From positions 85,658,522 to 85,722,521 of the forward strand of contig CM070877.1 of the NCBI GenBank assembly GCA_036365515.1: DNA of 64,000 nucleotides, written 5' to 3'. The stretch's first letter is position 1. Each line of letters begins with the position of its first letter. Under the pieces are notes generated by a model. That model saw nothing but the letters and a program-made list of their open reading frames with translations, was not told where the DNA came from and searched no databases. The DNA is from Torymus aiolomorphi. Its lineage: Eukaryota > Arthropoda > Insecta > Hymenoptera > Torymidae. The position numbers and the translations under genes are program-made. Positions 12,861-23,882 of this stretch are shown one piece after another.

Positions 12861-15800
12861 TCCAACATCTCCTTAAAGCATTCATTTTTGGAATATTTTA
12901 TTAAGGGTTCCCGAAATCTTTCTAAAGCTTTCATGAAATGTTGCTCAGTTGCATAGGTGGAATTTTTTGTTATTCCATTAAACTTACGGCAAGCTTTCGC
13001 GGAACCTTACCAGAATATGTTACGGTTCCAGTAATCTTTGACTTATTGTCACGGCAATCTTTTATGAAAGGTTCTATTTATGTTGAGTAGAATCTTCCCT
13101 GGGGTATTCATAAATCTTTTTTAAAAGTTTTTCGGAAGATTTGCAATGAATGTTATAGTTCGATCTTTCACTAAGCTTACTGTAACCCTTCTGGTTACCT
13201 TTCATGATAGATTCCAGTATTCATGAATCTTTCTCAAAAATTTTTGAGAAGATTTGCAATTTATGTTCCAGTTTATCTTTCAGTAAGCTTACTGTTACCT
13301 TTCTAGTTATCTTCCATGAAAAATTCAAGTATCTATTATTAGAATGTTTCATGGAAGATTCTGGAAACCTTTCAAAAGCTTTCATGGAATGTTACTGAAT
13401 CGCACATTTGGAATTTTTTTATCTGGTTCCACAGAACTTACGGGAAGCTTTCATGAACATTGCAAGGGAACGCGACTGGGGAGTTTCGCCGGAACCTTCC
13501 ATTAGGCTTTTCCATTATTTTTCGGTAATCATGCTAACTGCAATCTTTCATACAAGATTTTATTGATGTTTAGTAGAATTTTCCCTGAAAGTATTCAGTA
13601 ATCTCTTTCAAAAGGCTTTTGGAAGATTTTCAATAAATTTTCCAGTTTAATCATTCAGTAAGCTTACTGTAACCTTTCTAGTTGTCTTTCATGAAAGATT
13701 CCAGTATCAATTCTGAGAATGTTTCATGTAAGGTTCCGGAACCCTTTCAAAAGCTTTCATTGTATATGGTCGAGTCTTATAGTTCGAATCTTTTTTGTTG
13801 ATTCCGTTAAACTTACGCGAAGCTTCCGTGTAACATTGCAAGTTAACGGTACTGGAAAGTTTCGCCGGAAACCTTCCATTAAGGATATCGCATTATTTTT
13901 CGCTAATCTTTTATCCATGCTTACTGCAATCTTTCATAAAAGTTTCCATTTATGATCAATGCAATCTTCCCTGCAAGGATTTTGAAATCTGTTTTGCAAT
14001 CTTACCGTAAGCTTTCAATAAAGATAAAAATGTAATCATCTCAAAAGCTTACTGTAATATTGTTATTTTCTTTCGTAAAAAATTCCTGTAATCTTTTGTT
14101 CATGCTTCCTGTAATCTTTCATGAAAGGTTCTGTTTAGGTTTAGTGGAATCTTTCCTGCAAGGATTTTGTAATCTGTTTTGCAAGCTTAGCGTAAGCGTT
14201 CAACAAAGATAACAATGTAATCTTTCCAAAAGCTTACTGTAATATTGTTATTTCCTTTCGTGAAAGATTCGTATATTGATTCATGGAATATTTCATGTAA
14301 AATTCCCGTAAGCTTACCAGAAGCTTACATGTAATATTCGTCGATTGGTCATTTGCAATCTTGATTGGAATATTGCTTTAACCTTTCTGAAAGCATACAA
14401 GAAACCTTAAAATTTAATCTTTCTGAATGTTTCAGTTAACTTTTTAAAAGATTAAGGAACGCTTCAGCTGGAATATTTCTTGAACCTTTCTTTGGGAAGG
14501 TTTCATCCTATGTGGGTAGGAATGTTACGGATTCGCATAGTTGGAATTTTTTCGGTTGGTTCTCTAAAACTTACGGGAAGCTTTCGTGGAACATTGCAAG
14601 GTAACGCTACTGGAAAGTTCCGTGGGAACCTTCCATTAAGCTTTACGCATTATTTTTCGATAATCTTTTATTCATGCTCACTGCAATCTTTCATGGCAGA
14701 TTTCATTTAGGTATAATGGAATCTTCCCTGAAAGTATTTATAAATCTTTTTCAAAAGGTTTTTGGAAAATTTGAAATCAATGTTCCAGTTTAATATTTCA
14801 GAAAGCTTACTGTAACCTTTATAGTTCTCTTTCATGAAAGATTCCAGTATTAATTATTAGAATGTTTCATGAAAGATTCTGTCAGCTTTTCAAAAGCTTT
14901 CGTGTAATGTTACTCTGGTGAATAGTTAGAATCATTTGGTTGTTTTTGCGAATCTTACGGAAAGCTTTCGTGGAACATTGCAACGTAACGCTACTGGCTT
15001 TACGCATTATTTTTCGGTAATATTTTGTTCATGCTTACTGTAATCTTCCATGAAAGGTTCCACTTATGTATAGTGGAATCTTCCCCGAAAGTATTAATGA
15101 ATCTTTTTCAAAAGTTTTTCGGAAGATTTGCAAGAAATGTTCTATTCTAATCTTTCAGTAAGCTTACTGTAACCTTTCTCATTACTTTTCATGAAAGAGT
15201 CCGTATCGATTCTGAGAAGGTGACATGTAAGGATCCGGGAACCTTTCAAAACGTTTCATGGAATGTTACGCGAGTCTTGTAGTTGGAATCTTTTTTGTTG
15301 ATTCCGTCAAACTTACGGAAAGCTTTCGTGAAACATTTCCAGGTATTGCTTCTGAGAGCTTCAGCTGGAGCCTTCCATTAATCTTTTCGCATTATTTTTC
15401 GGTAATCTTTTGTTCATGCTTACTGCAATCTTTCATGAGAAGTTCCATTTTTGTTTAGTCGAATGTTCCCGGAACGCATTCATCAATCTTTCTCAAAAGT
15501 TTTTCGGAAGATTTGCAAGAAATTTTCCTGTTCAATCTTTCAGTAAGCTTACTGTAATCTTTCTAGTTATCTTTCATGGAAGACTCCAGTATCGATTCTT
15601 AGAATGTTTCATGGTGGATGTCGGTAACCTTTCAAAAACTTTCATGGAATGTTACGGAATCGCATAGCTGGAATTTTTTTGGTTGGTTTCCGAAAACTTA
15701 CGGGAAGCTTTCGTGGAGCATTGCAAGGTAACGCTACTGGTAAGTTTTGCCGGAACCTTCCTTTAAGCTCTTTGCATTATTTTTCGGTAATCTTTCATTC

Positions 15801-17878
15801 ATGCTTACTGACACCTTTCATAAAAGGTTCTATTTGTGTTCAGTGGAATCTTTACTGCAAGGATTTGGGAATCTCCTTTGCAATCTTAGCGTAAGCTTTC
15901 AACAAAGATAACGGTGTAATCTTCCCAAAAGCTTGCCGTAATATTTTTGTTTCCTTTCGTAAAGGATTCCTGGATTGATACCTGCAAGGTCTTGGGAATC
16001 TCTTTTGCAATCTTAGCATAAGCTTTCAACAAAGATAACAGTGTAATCTTTCTAAAAACTTACTGTAATATTGCTGTTTCCTTTCGTGAAAGGTTCCTGA
16101 ATTGATTCCTGAAATATTTCACGTAAGATTTCCGTAGGCTTTCCAGAAGCTTACGTGTAATATTCGTTGAAAGGACATTTGGCAATCTTGATTGTAATAT
16201 TGCTTTAACCTTCCGGGAAGCTTACAAGAAAGCTTACAATGAAATCTATCTGAAAGTTTCAGTTATCTTTTAGAAAGGTTGAGGAAAGCTTCCATTGGAA
16301 TATTTCTTGAATCTTTCACTGGGAAGATTTCATGCTATGTGCGGAAAGATTTCAGTATCGATTCTTAGAATTTTTCATGGTGGGTGTCAGAAAGCTTTCA
16401 AAAACATTAATGGAATGTTACGGGATCTCATAGTTGGAATTTTTTGGTTGGTTTCCGAAGATGTACGAGAAGCTTTCGTGGAACATTGCAAGGTAATGCT
16501 ACTGCAATGTTTTGCGGGAACCTTCCATTAAGTTTTTCGCATTATTTTTCGGTAATGTTGCATTCATGCTTATTGCAATCTTTCATGAAAGGTTCCATTT
16601 ATGTTTAGTGCAATCTTTCCTGAAAGTATTCATCAATCTTTTTCAAAAGTTTTTCGGAAGATTTGCAAGAAATGTACCACTTCAATCTTTCAGTAAGCTT
16701 ACTTTAACCTTTCTAGTTATCTTTCATGAAAAATTCCAGTATCGATTCTTAGAATGGTTCATGGTCGATGTTGGCAACCTTTCAAAAACGTTCATGGAAT
16801 GTTACGGAATCGCATAGTTGGAATTTTTTCGGTTGGTTCGCTTAAACTTACGGGAAGCTTTTGTGGAACATTGGAAGTTAACGCTACTGGAATGTTTCGC
16901 GGGAACCTTCCATTAAGTTTTTCGCATTATTTTTCGATAATATTGCATTCATGCTTATTGTAATCTTTCATGAAAGGTTCTATTTATCTTAGTGGAATTT
17001 TTCCTGCAAGTATTTGGGAATCTCTTGGGTAATCTTAGCTTAATCTTTCAAGAAAGATAACAGTGTAATCTTCCCGAAAGCTTACCGTAATGTTGTTGTT
17101 TCCTTTTGTGAACGATTCTTGTATTGATACCTGCAAGGATTTGCGAATCTCTTTTGCAATCTTACAGAACGCTTTCAACAAAGGTAAAAGTCTAATCTTC
17201 CCAAAAGCTTACTATAATATTGTAGTTTCATTTCGTGAAAGATTCCTGTATCAATCCTTGCAAAGATTTGGTAATCTTTTCTGCAATCTTAGCGTATGCT
17301 TTCAACAAAGATAACAGTGTAATCTTTCTAAAAGCTTACTGTAATATTGCTGTTTCCTTTCGTGAATGATTCCTGTATTGATTCTTGGAATATTTCACGT
17401 AAGATTCCCGTAAGCTTTCTAGAAGCTTTCATGTAATATTCGTCGAAAGGACATTTGGCAATCTTGATTGTAATATTGCTTCAACCTTCCGGGAAGCTTA
17501 CAAGAAACCTTACAATGGAATCTATCTGAAAGTTTCAGTTATCTTTTAAAAAGGTTGATGAAAGCTTCCATTGGAATATTTCTTGAATCTTTCACTGGGA
17601 AGCTTTCATGCTATGTGGGGCTTTTAGTAAGCTTACTGTAACCTTTCTAGTTATCTTTCATAAAAGATTCCAGTACCGATTTCGCGAATGTCTCGTGTAA
17701 GGTTCGGGAACCTTTCGAAAACTTCCGCGCAATATTTCATTGTTACGTATTTGGAATCTTGTTTCTAATATTCCGTTAACTTTACGGGAAGCTTTCGTCA
17801 AACATTCCTAGGTATTGCTACTGAGACATTTTGCCGGAACATTCTATTAAGCTTTTCGTATTATTTTTAGGTAATCTT
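12861..17878. repeat. Right array, part 1: diverged units of about 380 bp
   Basis: A block of the type ...catagttggaattttttggttggtt...acttacgggaagctttcg recurs at about 12951, 13401, 13780, 14537, 14920, 15275, 15661, 16434 and 16812, with spacing near 355-390 or twice that. Copies of the terminal block ending in ctatgtggg occur inside at 14516, 16341 and 17620. The units are diverged with many substitutions and small gaps. Short ORFs here are incidental. Confidence 0.75.
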
Positions 17879-18990
17879 TTGTTCATGCTTACAGTAATCT
17901 TTCATGAAAGGTTCTATTTAGGTTTAGCGGAATCTTTCCTGCAAGGATTTTGGAATCTCTTTTACCAATCTTAGCGTAAGCTTTCAACGAAGGTAACAAT
18001 GTAATCTTCCCAAAAGCTTACTGTAATATAGTTGTTTTCTTTCGTAAATTATTCCTGTAATCTTTTGTTCATGCTTACAGTAATCTTTCATGAAAGGTTC
18101 TATTTAGGTTTAGTGGAATCTTTCTTGCAAGGATTTTGGAATCTGTTTTACCAATCTTAGCGTAAGCTTTCAACGAAGATAACAATGTAATCTTCCCAAA
18201 AGCTTACTGTCTTATTGTTGTTTTCTTTCGTAAAAGATTCCTGTAATCTTTTGCTCATGCATACAGTAATCTTTCATGAAAGGTTCTATTTAGGTTTAGT
18301 GGAATCTTTCCTGCAAGAATTTTGGAATCTGTTTTGCAATCTTAGCGTAAGCTTTCAACAAAGGTTACATGTAATCTTCCCAAAAGCTTACTGTAATATT
18401 CTTGTTTCCTTTCGTGAAAGATTCCTGTAATCTTTTATTCATGCTTACAGTAATCTTTCATGAAAGGTTCTATTTAGGTTTAGTGGAATCTTTCCTGCAA
18501 GGATTTTGGAATCTGTTTTACCAATCTTAGCGTAAGCTTTCAACGAAGATAACAATGTAATCTTCCCAAAAGCTTACTGTCTTATTGTTGTTATCTTTCG
18601 TAAAATATTCCAGTAATCTTTTGCTCATGCTTACAGTAATCTTTCATGAAAGGTTCTATTTAGGTTTAGTGGAATCTTTCCTGCAAGAATTTTGGAATCT
18701 GTTTTGCAATCTTAGCGTAAGCTTTCAACAAAGGTTACAATGTAATCTTCCCAAAAGCTTACTGTAATATTCTTGTTTCCTTTCGTGAAAGGTTCCTGTA
18801 ATCATTTGTTCATGCTTACAGTAATCTTTCATGAAAGGTTCTATTTAGATTTAGTGGAATCTTTCCTGCAAGAATTTTGGAATCTGTTTTGCAATCTTAG
18901 CGTAAGCTTTCAACAAAGGTTACAATGTAATCTTCCCAAAAGCTTACTGTAATATTCTTGTTTCCTTTCGTGAAAGATCCCTGTATTGAT
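17879..18990. repeat. Right array, part 2: six 185-bp tandem units
   Basis: The word catgcttacagtaatctttc (with catgcatac in one copy) starts at 17884, 18070, 18256, 18440, 18626 and 18811, a period of 184-186 bp. The copies are far more alike than the 380-bp units, so this is the youngest expansion in the element. Confidence 0.9.
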
Positions 18991-19227
18991 TCATGGAATA
19001 TTTCACGTAAGGTTCCCGTAAGCTTTCCAGAAGCTTTCATGTAATATTCGTCGAATGGACATTTGGCAATCTTGATTGGAATATTGCTGTAATCTTCCTG
19101 GAAGCTTACAAGAGAGCTTACAATGGAATCTTTCTGAAAGTTTCAGGTACCTTTTGAAAAGATTAAGGAAAGCTTCCGCTGGAATATTCCTTGAATCTTT
19201 CTTTGGGAAGCTTTCATGCTATGTGGG

Positions 19228-19668
19228 TGATGCATTTAGAGTTAATAGCCCTTTTAAAATCGTCGACAATTTTAACAAGTGCCGAGTGAATACTGAATCC
19301 TTTCCTAAAACTTGACTGGTGGGCATCCAAAATTCCTCGATCTTCGATGAACCTCCTGATTTGCGTGGTGGCCAGAGATTCCAAGATTTTTGATATGGAG
19401 CAGAGACTGCTGATCGGCCGGAAATCTGGTAGTGACGTCGTTTGTTACTCTTCGGAAGGGGGCGAACAACAGCTCGTTTCCAAAGTGTTGGAAAAATACT
19501 CGATTGAAACGAAAAATCGAAGATATGCAAAAGTAACGTCAGAATCACAGGTAGGTAGTCTTTCAATTGACGCAGTCGAATCCCGTCGGGCCCAGCGGTA
19601 TTCGAGCGAGCCGACATTGTAGCTTCGATAACGTCCGCGGCTTTAACGTACCTGAAAAAATCTATCAT
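19228..19668 (-). pseudogene. Element 3 ORF2, RT N-terminal part
   Basis: Minus-strand RT start: ADVIEATMSARSNTAGPDGI, FQSSIFPTLWKRAVVRPLPK, then several frameshifts between 19500 and 19300 before HSALVKIVDDFKRAINSK in another frame. It stops at the TG duplication (19228-19229) and continues at 9699. It overlaps the endonuclease frame at 19643-19668 because of a frameshift. Confidence 0.82.
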
Positions 19669-20944
19669 CAGGCGCTATATGTGCGGTTGGTCGGCAAGGT
19701 AGATTCGAGGAGGTGGTGGCAGCATTGACGAAGTGCGCGTTAAGAGTGTCAGCATCAAACGGAGTCGGCGTATCTTGAGAGCGTTTAGAAAGCCCAAGCT
19801 CACTGAGAGTCCTCCACATGTCGGTCGAGCTAGACACATTACTTAGCTTGGATTTAAAGAAATTAAACTTACCATTACGCACGTGCGTTTGCTCCCTGAT
19901 CCGAAGTGAGTTAAACTGAGAACGGGCGTTGGCGCCACCCACTCTCTTGAAACGTTTCCAGGCTTTGTTGCGCTCATTAATGAGCCGTTTAATAGATGGT
20001 GTGATCCATGGACATCGTTCCCTTTTAACCACAAACATGCGATAAGGTGCGTGAGTGTCATAAGCCGATGTGATAGCGTCTGTTAGCATCGTGACTTTAC
20101 TATCGAGGTCCTGTGAATCGACCAAAGCATGCCAATCGAGAGCTGCTAAATCGTGTTGAAGATGTTCAAGGTAGAATGACCTATATGAGCGCCGTGTGAC
20201 GGTGCGCGGAGTAATGGAGGGCACCGCGAAAGCCAGCGAAGCGAATATGAGATCATGCCTCGAGATTGCGGGACAGTGTACCTGTTTATGTTTGGCGACC
20301 AGCGGCAGATCACTAACACATATATAATCGATCGTCGATGGTGGCTTGTTGAGAGGATGGTGGGTGGCGTCAAAGGGCACTCTCTCGAGACTGCAGCTAA
20401 TGAGTGAATCGTGCAGAGTGCGTTGCGTAGAACAGGATTCGAGCCAGTTGATGTTAAAGTCGCCCATAATGATGGTGGCATCGAAGGTATTGTTGTAATT
20501 CAGGATGACTTCCTCGACGTCAGACCAGTGGCCACAGTGAGGCACGCTATAGATAGCGCCACATAAGAGTTTGGAGCGCCCTACAGTGAGTTCGAGAAAT
20601 AAAAATTCCGGTCTTTTTACATAAATTTCACTCTGGAGAGATCGGCAGACTTCATGCACAGAGATAGATTTGTGTACGTAAATAGCCACTCCACCGCGGT
20701 CTATGCTGAGACGGTCAACACGGAACAGTTTGAAGCCCGGAATTTCGACGAGCTTCGACGCGATGGTAGGTTTAAGGAATGACTCCGAGATGCCGAGAAC
20801 ATGAATTTGATTATCGAAGACAGCCGTCTGGAGATCATGTAGATGCGCCGATAACGACTCCGCAGTCGAATGAGAGAAGTTGATATTAAGTGAAGATGCC
20901 GTCGCGGGGGGAGCAGTGGCGTGCACATAACCATTATGAGCCAT
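19643..20944 (-). CDS. Element 3 ORF2, endonuclease domain (433-aa open frame)
   Basis: EEP-fold endonuclease that nicks the target for retrotransposition. Motifs in order: SLNINFSHSTAESLSAH (N-terminal N), VLGISESFL (E), GVAIYVHKSI, LLCGAIYSVPH (Y), ATIIMGDFNINWL (D and N), STIDYICVS, and the C-terminal SRHDLIFASL histidine box. A linker with CPWITPSIKRLINERNKAWKRF follows. The ATG at 20944 overlaps the ORF1 stop (ATGGCTCATAA), which supports this start and suggests coupled translation of ORF2. The domain is intact, but the downstream RT is broken by frameshifts and by the 9.5-kb insertion. Confidence 0.88.
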   Translation of the reverse strand: MAHNGYVHATAPPATASSLNINFSHSTAESLSAHLHDLQTAVFDNQIHVLGISESFLKPTIASKLVEIPGFKLFRVDRLSIDRGGVAIYVHKSISVHEVCRSLQSEIYVKRPEFLFLELTVGRSKLLCGAIYSVPHCGHWSDVEEVILNYNNTFDATIIMGDFNINWLESCSTQRTLHDSLISCSLERVPFDATHHPLNKPPSTIDYICVSDLPLVAKHKQVHCPAISRHDLIFASLAFAVPSITPRTVTRRSYRSFYLEHLQHDLAALDWHALVDSQDLDSKVTMLTDAITSAYDTHAPYRMFVVKRERCPWITPSIKRLINERNKAWKRFKRVGGANARSQFNSLRIREQTHVRNGKFNFFKSKLSNVSSSTDMWRTLSELGLSKRSQDTPTPFDADTLNAHFVNAATTSSNLPCRPTAHIAPDDRFFQVR

Positions 20945-21086
20945 AATTGACCGAGGCTGATTTAAGCGTTAACATAGCGCGGGACACAGGACATTTAAGA
21001 CTGTCGAATGCTGCGTGTTTTGTATGGTAGCCACTCGTAACTTTACAGTTAGCGCAACATAAGGCAGTTTTCGAAACGCAGTCCTT
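20934..21086 (-). pseudogene. Element 3 ORF1, C-terminal zinc knuckle
   Basis: The minus strand reads KDCVSKTALCCANCK...GYHTKHAAFDSLKCP, the last CCHC-type knuckle of a Jockey/R1-style ORF1, and ends in a TAA that overlaps the ORF2 ATG. The upstream remainder of the protein lies at 26896-27994; the break is the TCCTT duplication at 21082-21086. Confidence 0.8.
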
Positions 21087-22566
21087 CTGGTGGTAAGTAC
21101 AAGCAGTCATCACTCTACTCGCTCCTGCTATCTTACACCATATTTAACACACACTTCACTCTGAGGAGTGTTTTATCGTTCTAGGAAACTGGCTCCGGTG
21201 GCTCTCAAGCTTGTGCCTAAGGTCTGCATGATTTTCGATGCATTTCTATGAGCCTGGAGCAAGTTTCCTGTTGAAGTCGCCAACATAACCTCAAACTGAA
21301 GACGTGATATCTCGCCAACATCTTCTCAACCATCGGATGGTCTGCACGACTTTCTTTCTCTGCACTATTCTTCAACTTGTTTGGTACCAGTGGCTGCAGT
21401 GCACGTGCAGCTAATGCTACAGTGCATCTCATACCGGCTTTTACAGACGTCTGCTTTTTGAATTTTTCTGTTGCCAACGTAATCAACAACGTCTGCCAAG
21501 TGTAGTGCTGACAGTCCCCTATACCGTCACCTAAAACCCTGCCGTACACCGAATCTGACTGTCACCATTACCGTCATTAACTGCCTGCCGCATACGGGAA
21601 CATATCATCTCATCAGCAGTTGAGCCGCAGTAGCCGCACTAAGCACATCAAGCGAAGTATGTTTACGCTTCCATCTTATGGTAATAGACGCGGTGTATTA
21701 CGTACGTAAAATCCAACTGAATGAGTCAGGGTCTGTCACGTTGCACACAATTAGCTTAGTTGCTATATTATTTATTTGATTATTTATATCGCTCCGCATT
21801 AACTTAATATTACTAATCCACCCTAATTTCAGTATTTAATTATTCTAAACAATAAATATTTTGGCATACAAGTAGTCTAAGTTGCAACCAGTATTATTTA
21901 TCTTATTATTTATATAATTATTATCAGAATCTAAATTTATATTTATTTATTTATTTTCACCTAGTCAACCTTGATTTATATCTAGTCTGAATGAGTCAGA
22001 GACTTTCACTTTGCATGCAATTAGTTTAGTTGCTATATTATTTATTTATTTATTTATATCTTCATAAATTTTTTAGTAGCTTTTTAATCGCTCCGCATTC
22101 ACTCAATATTATTAATTCAGCCTAATTTCAGTATTTAATTATTCTAAACTATAAACTTTTTGGCATACAAGTAGCTTAAGTTGCAACCAGTATTACTCAT
22201 CTAATTAACCTAATTTATTATCAGAATTTATATTCATTTATTTTCACCTAGTCAACCTCGATTTATATCTAGTCTGATTAGTTTGTTGCGTTGTGAATTT
22301 TGTAAATTGCGTTTTATATTTTGTATGGCTGACCGTTTTCTCTTCGAACTACTTGTAAACGGGTGTAAAAGGTCTCTACTTGCCGACCTGTCTGACTTAG
22401 TTAACATGCGCACTACTTATTCTCAGTATTATAGATAATAAGGCTTTTAACTCATTTTAACACATTTTAGAGCCGTTCTTTTCTTCATTTTCATCTCATT
22501 TACGCCTTTTCACCTCATTTTCATCTCATTTACGCTTTTAGGGTTCCTACTAGCTTCTTAATCAAG
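21087..22566 (+). other. Element 5 5' UTR with 271-bp tandem duplication
   Basis: Leader of about 1.5 kb without coding content. Two copies of a 271-bp unit (starting ctgaatgagtcag at 21717 and 21988) lie side by side at about 21716-22280; they include cgctccgcatt and cacctagtcaacct blocks. The last 100 bases before the ATG are pyrimidine-rich. Repeated 5' monomers are known to hold promoters in some LINEs; here that is inference. Confidence 0.7.
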
Positions 22567-23799
22567 ATGGATATCACATGTTATAGTTGCAGTAAATCAA
22601 TTAAAACCAAATATGTCACATGTGATCATTGTAAAAGTAATTATCATCCATCCTGTACTTTGCTTAAACAAGTCCGTAATAAGAGCAACAAACTCATCAA
22701 CTGCTGTCGAAGTTGTATCACTGCAGCAAATACAACCAGACGGAGGAGTGATTCACTTGATGAAAGCAATGCTAATAGTAGTCCTGCTGCAATTTCAATA
22801 TCACCATCTCTTTCCACTTCTTCTTTGAACCTACCGCCACAATCAAATGACCCTCTACAGCAGATACTTAATAAATTAGCCACACTAGACACTCTTCACA
22901 CAAGATTGAGCACTCTAAGCTCTTCTCTTGACGTACGTTTTGAGGAAGTGCAAACTACTCTGAACACGCGGCTGGAGGAAGTTTCCACACGAATGACCAA
23001 CATGGAAGAAAAACTATCACTTCTAGATGATCTGCCCCACCTTGCGACTCGTCTTTCTGCTGCTGAAGAGGCCATATCTCAAGTGCAGACTGCACAAGGG
23101 AATCTCCGTCGCCTGTTCGATGACCTCTGCACATCAAATACTGCCAGTGCTCCAAATGAGCCTACTGTCAGACGACTGGAAAAACTCGAGCATGACCTTC
23201 AACATCTCAGTAATACGCAACGAAGCCTCTTCAGCGAGCTGGTGATCACTGGACTCTCTATCCCCGATACAACATCCTTGAAAGGCGCTGTTTACGCTGC
23301 TCTGAAGTTCCTTGACGGTGAGCTTCATGACCATGATATACTTCATGTGCGGAAAATGCGCCTGAAACCATCCTCGGAGTCACTGAAACAGTCCTCACTC
23401 GCTACTCATGCAGAAGAACCACCAACTACTTCATCTCAGTCAACCAATGGTGATGCTGGATCAAGGGTCACACCACTCATTGTTACTTTGTCGTCACGTG
23501 CACTAGCTCAGTCGCTCTTAAGCACAAAAATTAAAATTGGAAAAATGCATACGTCTCAACTCAGCACCGATTTGTTGGTATATGCTAATGCCAATCCTCC
23601 GCTGCCTCACTCTCTGATTAATATAAACGAGCTGCTTCCTACTGAACTCTACCGCCTTCGTATATCTGCTCGCGCAGAAGCTAAAAAGAGAGGTTTCGTC
23701 AGCTACGTGCGCAATGGTAAAATTTACTTAAAGAAGAAGAAAGAAGACCACGCGACAATCATTTCTACTGCTGAGGAACTGAAATCTTTTTTAGCATAG
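22567..23799 (+). CDS. Element 5 ORF1: PHD-type finger, coiled coil, RRM-like C-terminus
   Basis: An intact 410-aa frame. Residues 5-50 hold a Cys/His cluster (CYSC, CDHCKSNYHPSC, CCRSC) of PHD-finger spacing. Residues 70-90 are serine-rich. Residues 95-210 form heptad-like coiled coils (ILNKLATLDTLHTRLSTLSS, VSTRMTNMEEKLSLLDD). The C-terminal 180 residues contain FSELVITGLS, HVRKMRLK, VTLSSRALAQSLL and the RLRISARAEAKKRGF...VRNGKIYLKKK block typical of CR1-type ORF1 proteins. The expected role is RNA binding in the retrotransposition particle. The ATG follows a pyrimidine-rich leader; the gap to ORF2 is 83 bases. Confidence 0.88.
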   Translation: MDITCYSCSKSIKTKYVTCDHCKSNYHPSCTLLKQVRNKSNKLINCCRSCITAANTTRRRSDSLDESNANSSPAAISISPSLSTSSLNLPPQSNDPLQQILNKLATLDTLHTRLSTLSSSLDVRFEEVQTTLNTRLEEVSTRMTNMEEKLSLLDDLPHLATRLSAAEEAISQVQTAQGNLRRLFDDLCTSNTASAPNEPTVRRLEKLEHDLQHLSNTQRSLFSELVITGLSIPDTTSLKGAVYAALKFLDGELHDHDILHVRKMRLKPSSESLKQSSLATHAEEPPTTSSQSTNGDAGSRVTPLIVTLSSRALAQSLLSTKIKIGKMHTSQLSTDLLVYANANPPLPHSLININELLPTELYRLRISARAEAKKRGFVSYVRNGKIYLKKKKEDHATIISTAEELKSFLA

Positions 23800-23882
23800 G
23801 CTCATCATATCCTCATCGCTCTCTCAAAGCAATTCATCTCATTCCTACATGTCCACCCCGCTCACATACATCTTGCATCTCA

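Larger units (their letters stand above)
9700..19227. mobile_element. 9528-bp non-coding TIR element built of AAGCTT-rich satellite repeats
   Basis: It starts CCCACATAGCATGAAAGCTT and ends with the exact inverse of these 20 bases; similarity continues weakly inward through an aagaaagattc block. It is flanked by TG on both sides (9698-9699 and 19228-19229), and removing element plus one TG restores the RT frame of element 3, so it is a mobile insertion. The body has no credible coding region. It consists of a left array (about 281-bp units, 9771-10740), an AT-rich spacer (10741-12860) with a tRNA-like sequence, and a right array (12861-19227) of about 380-bp and 185-bp units in which GAAAGCTT, GGAAGATT and TAATCTTTC recur on both strands. 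The transposase source is unknown. Family unrecognised. Confidence 0.85.

Noticed and set aside
18100..18500. Telomere-like tttaggtttag words
   Set aside because: They occur once per 185-bp unit inside a longer repeat and not as (TTAGG)n runs, so they do not indicate telomeric DNA.
9700..19227. CRISPR-like or coding interpretation of the regular repeats
   Set aside because: Units of 185-380 bp with no unique spacers and no cas genes in a eukaryotic context. The many 60-100 codon frames have no domain and change frame between units.
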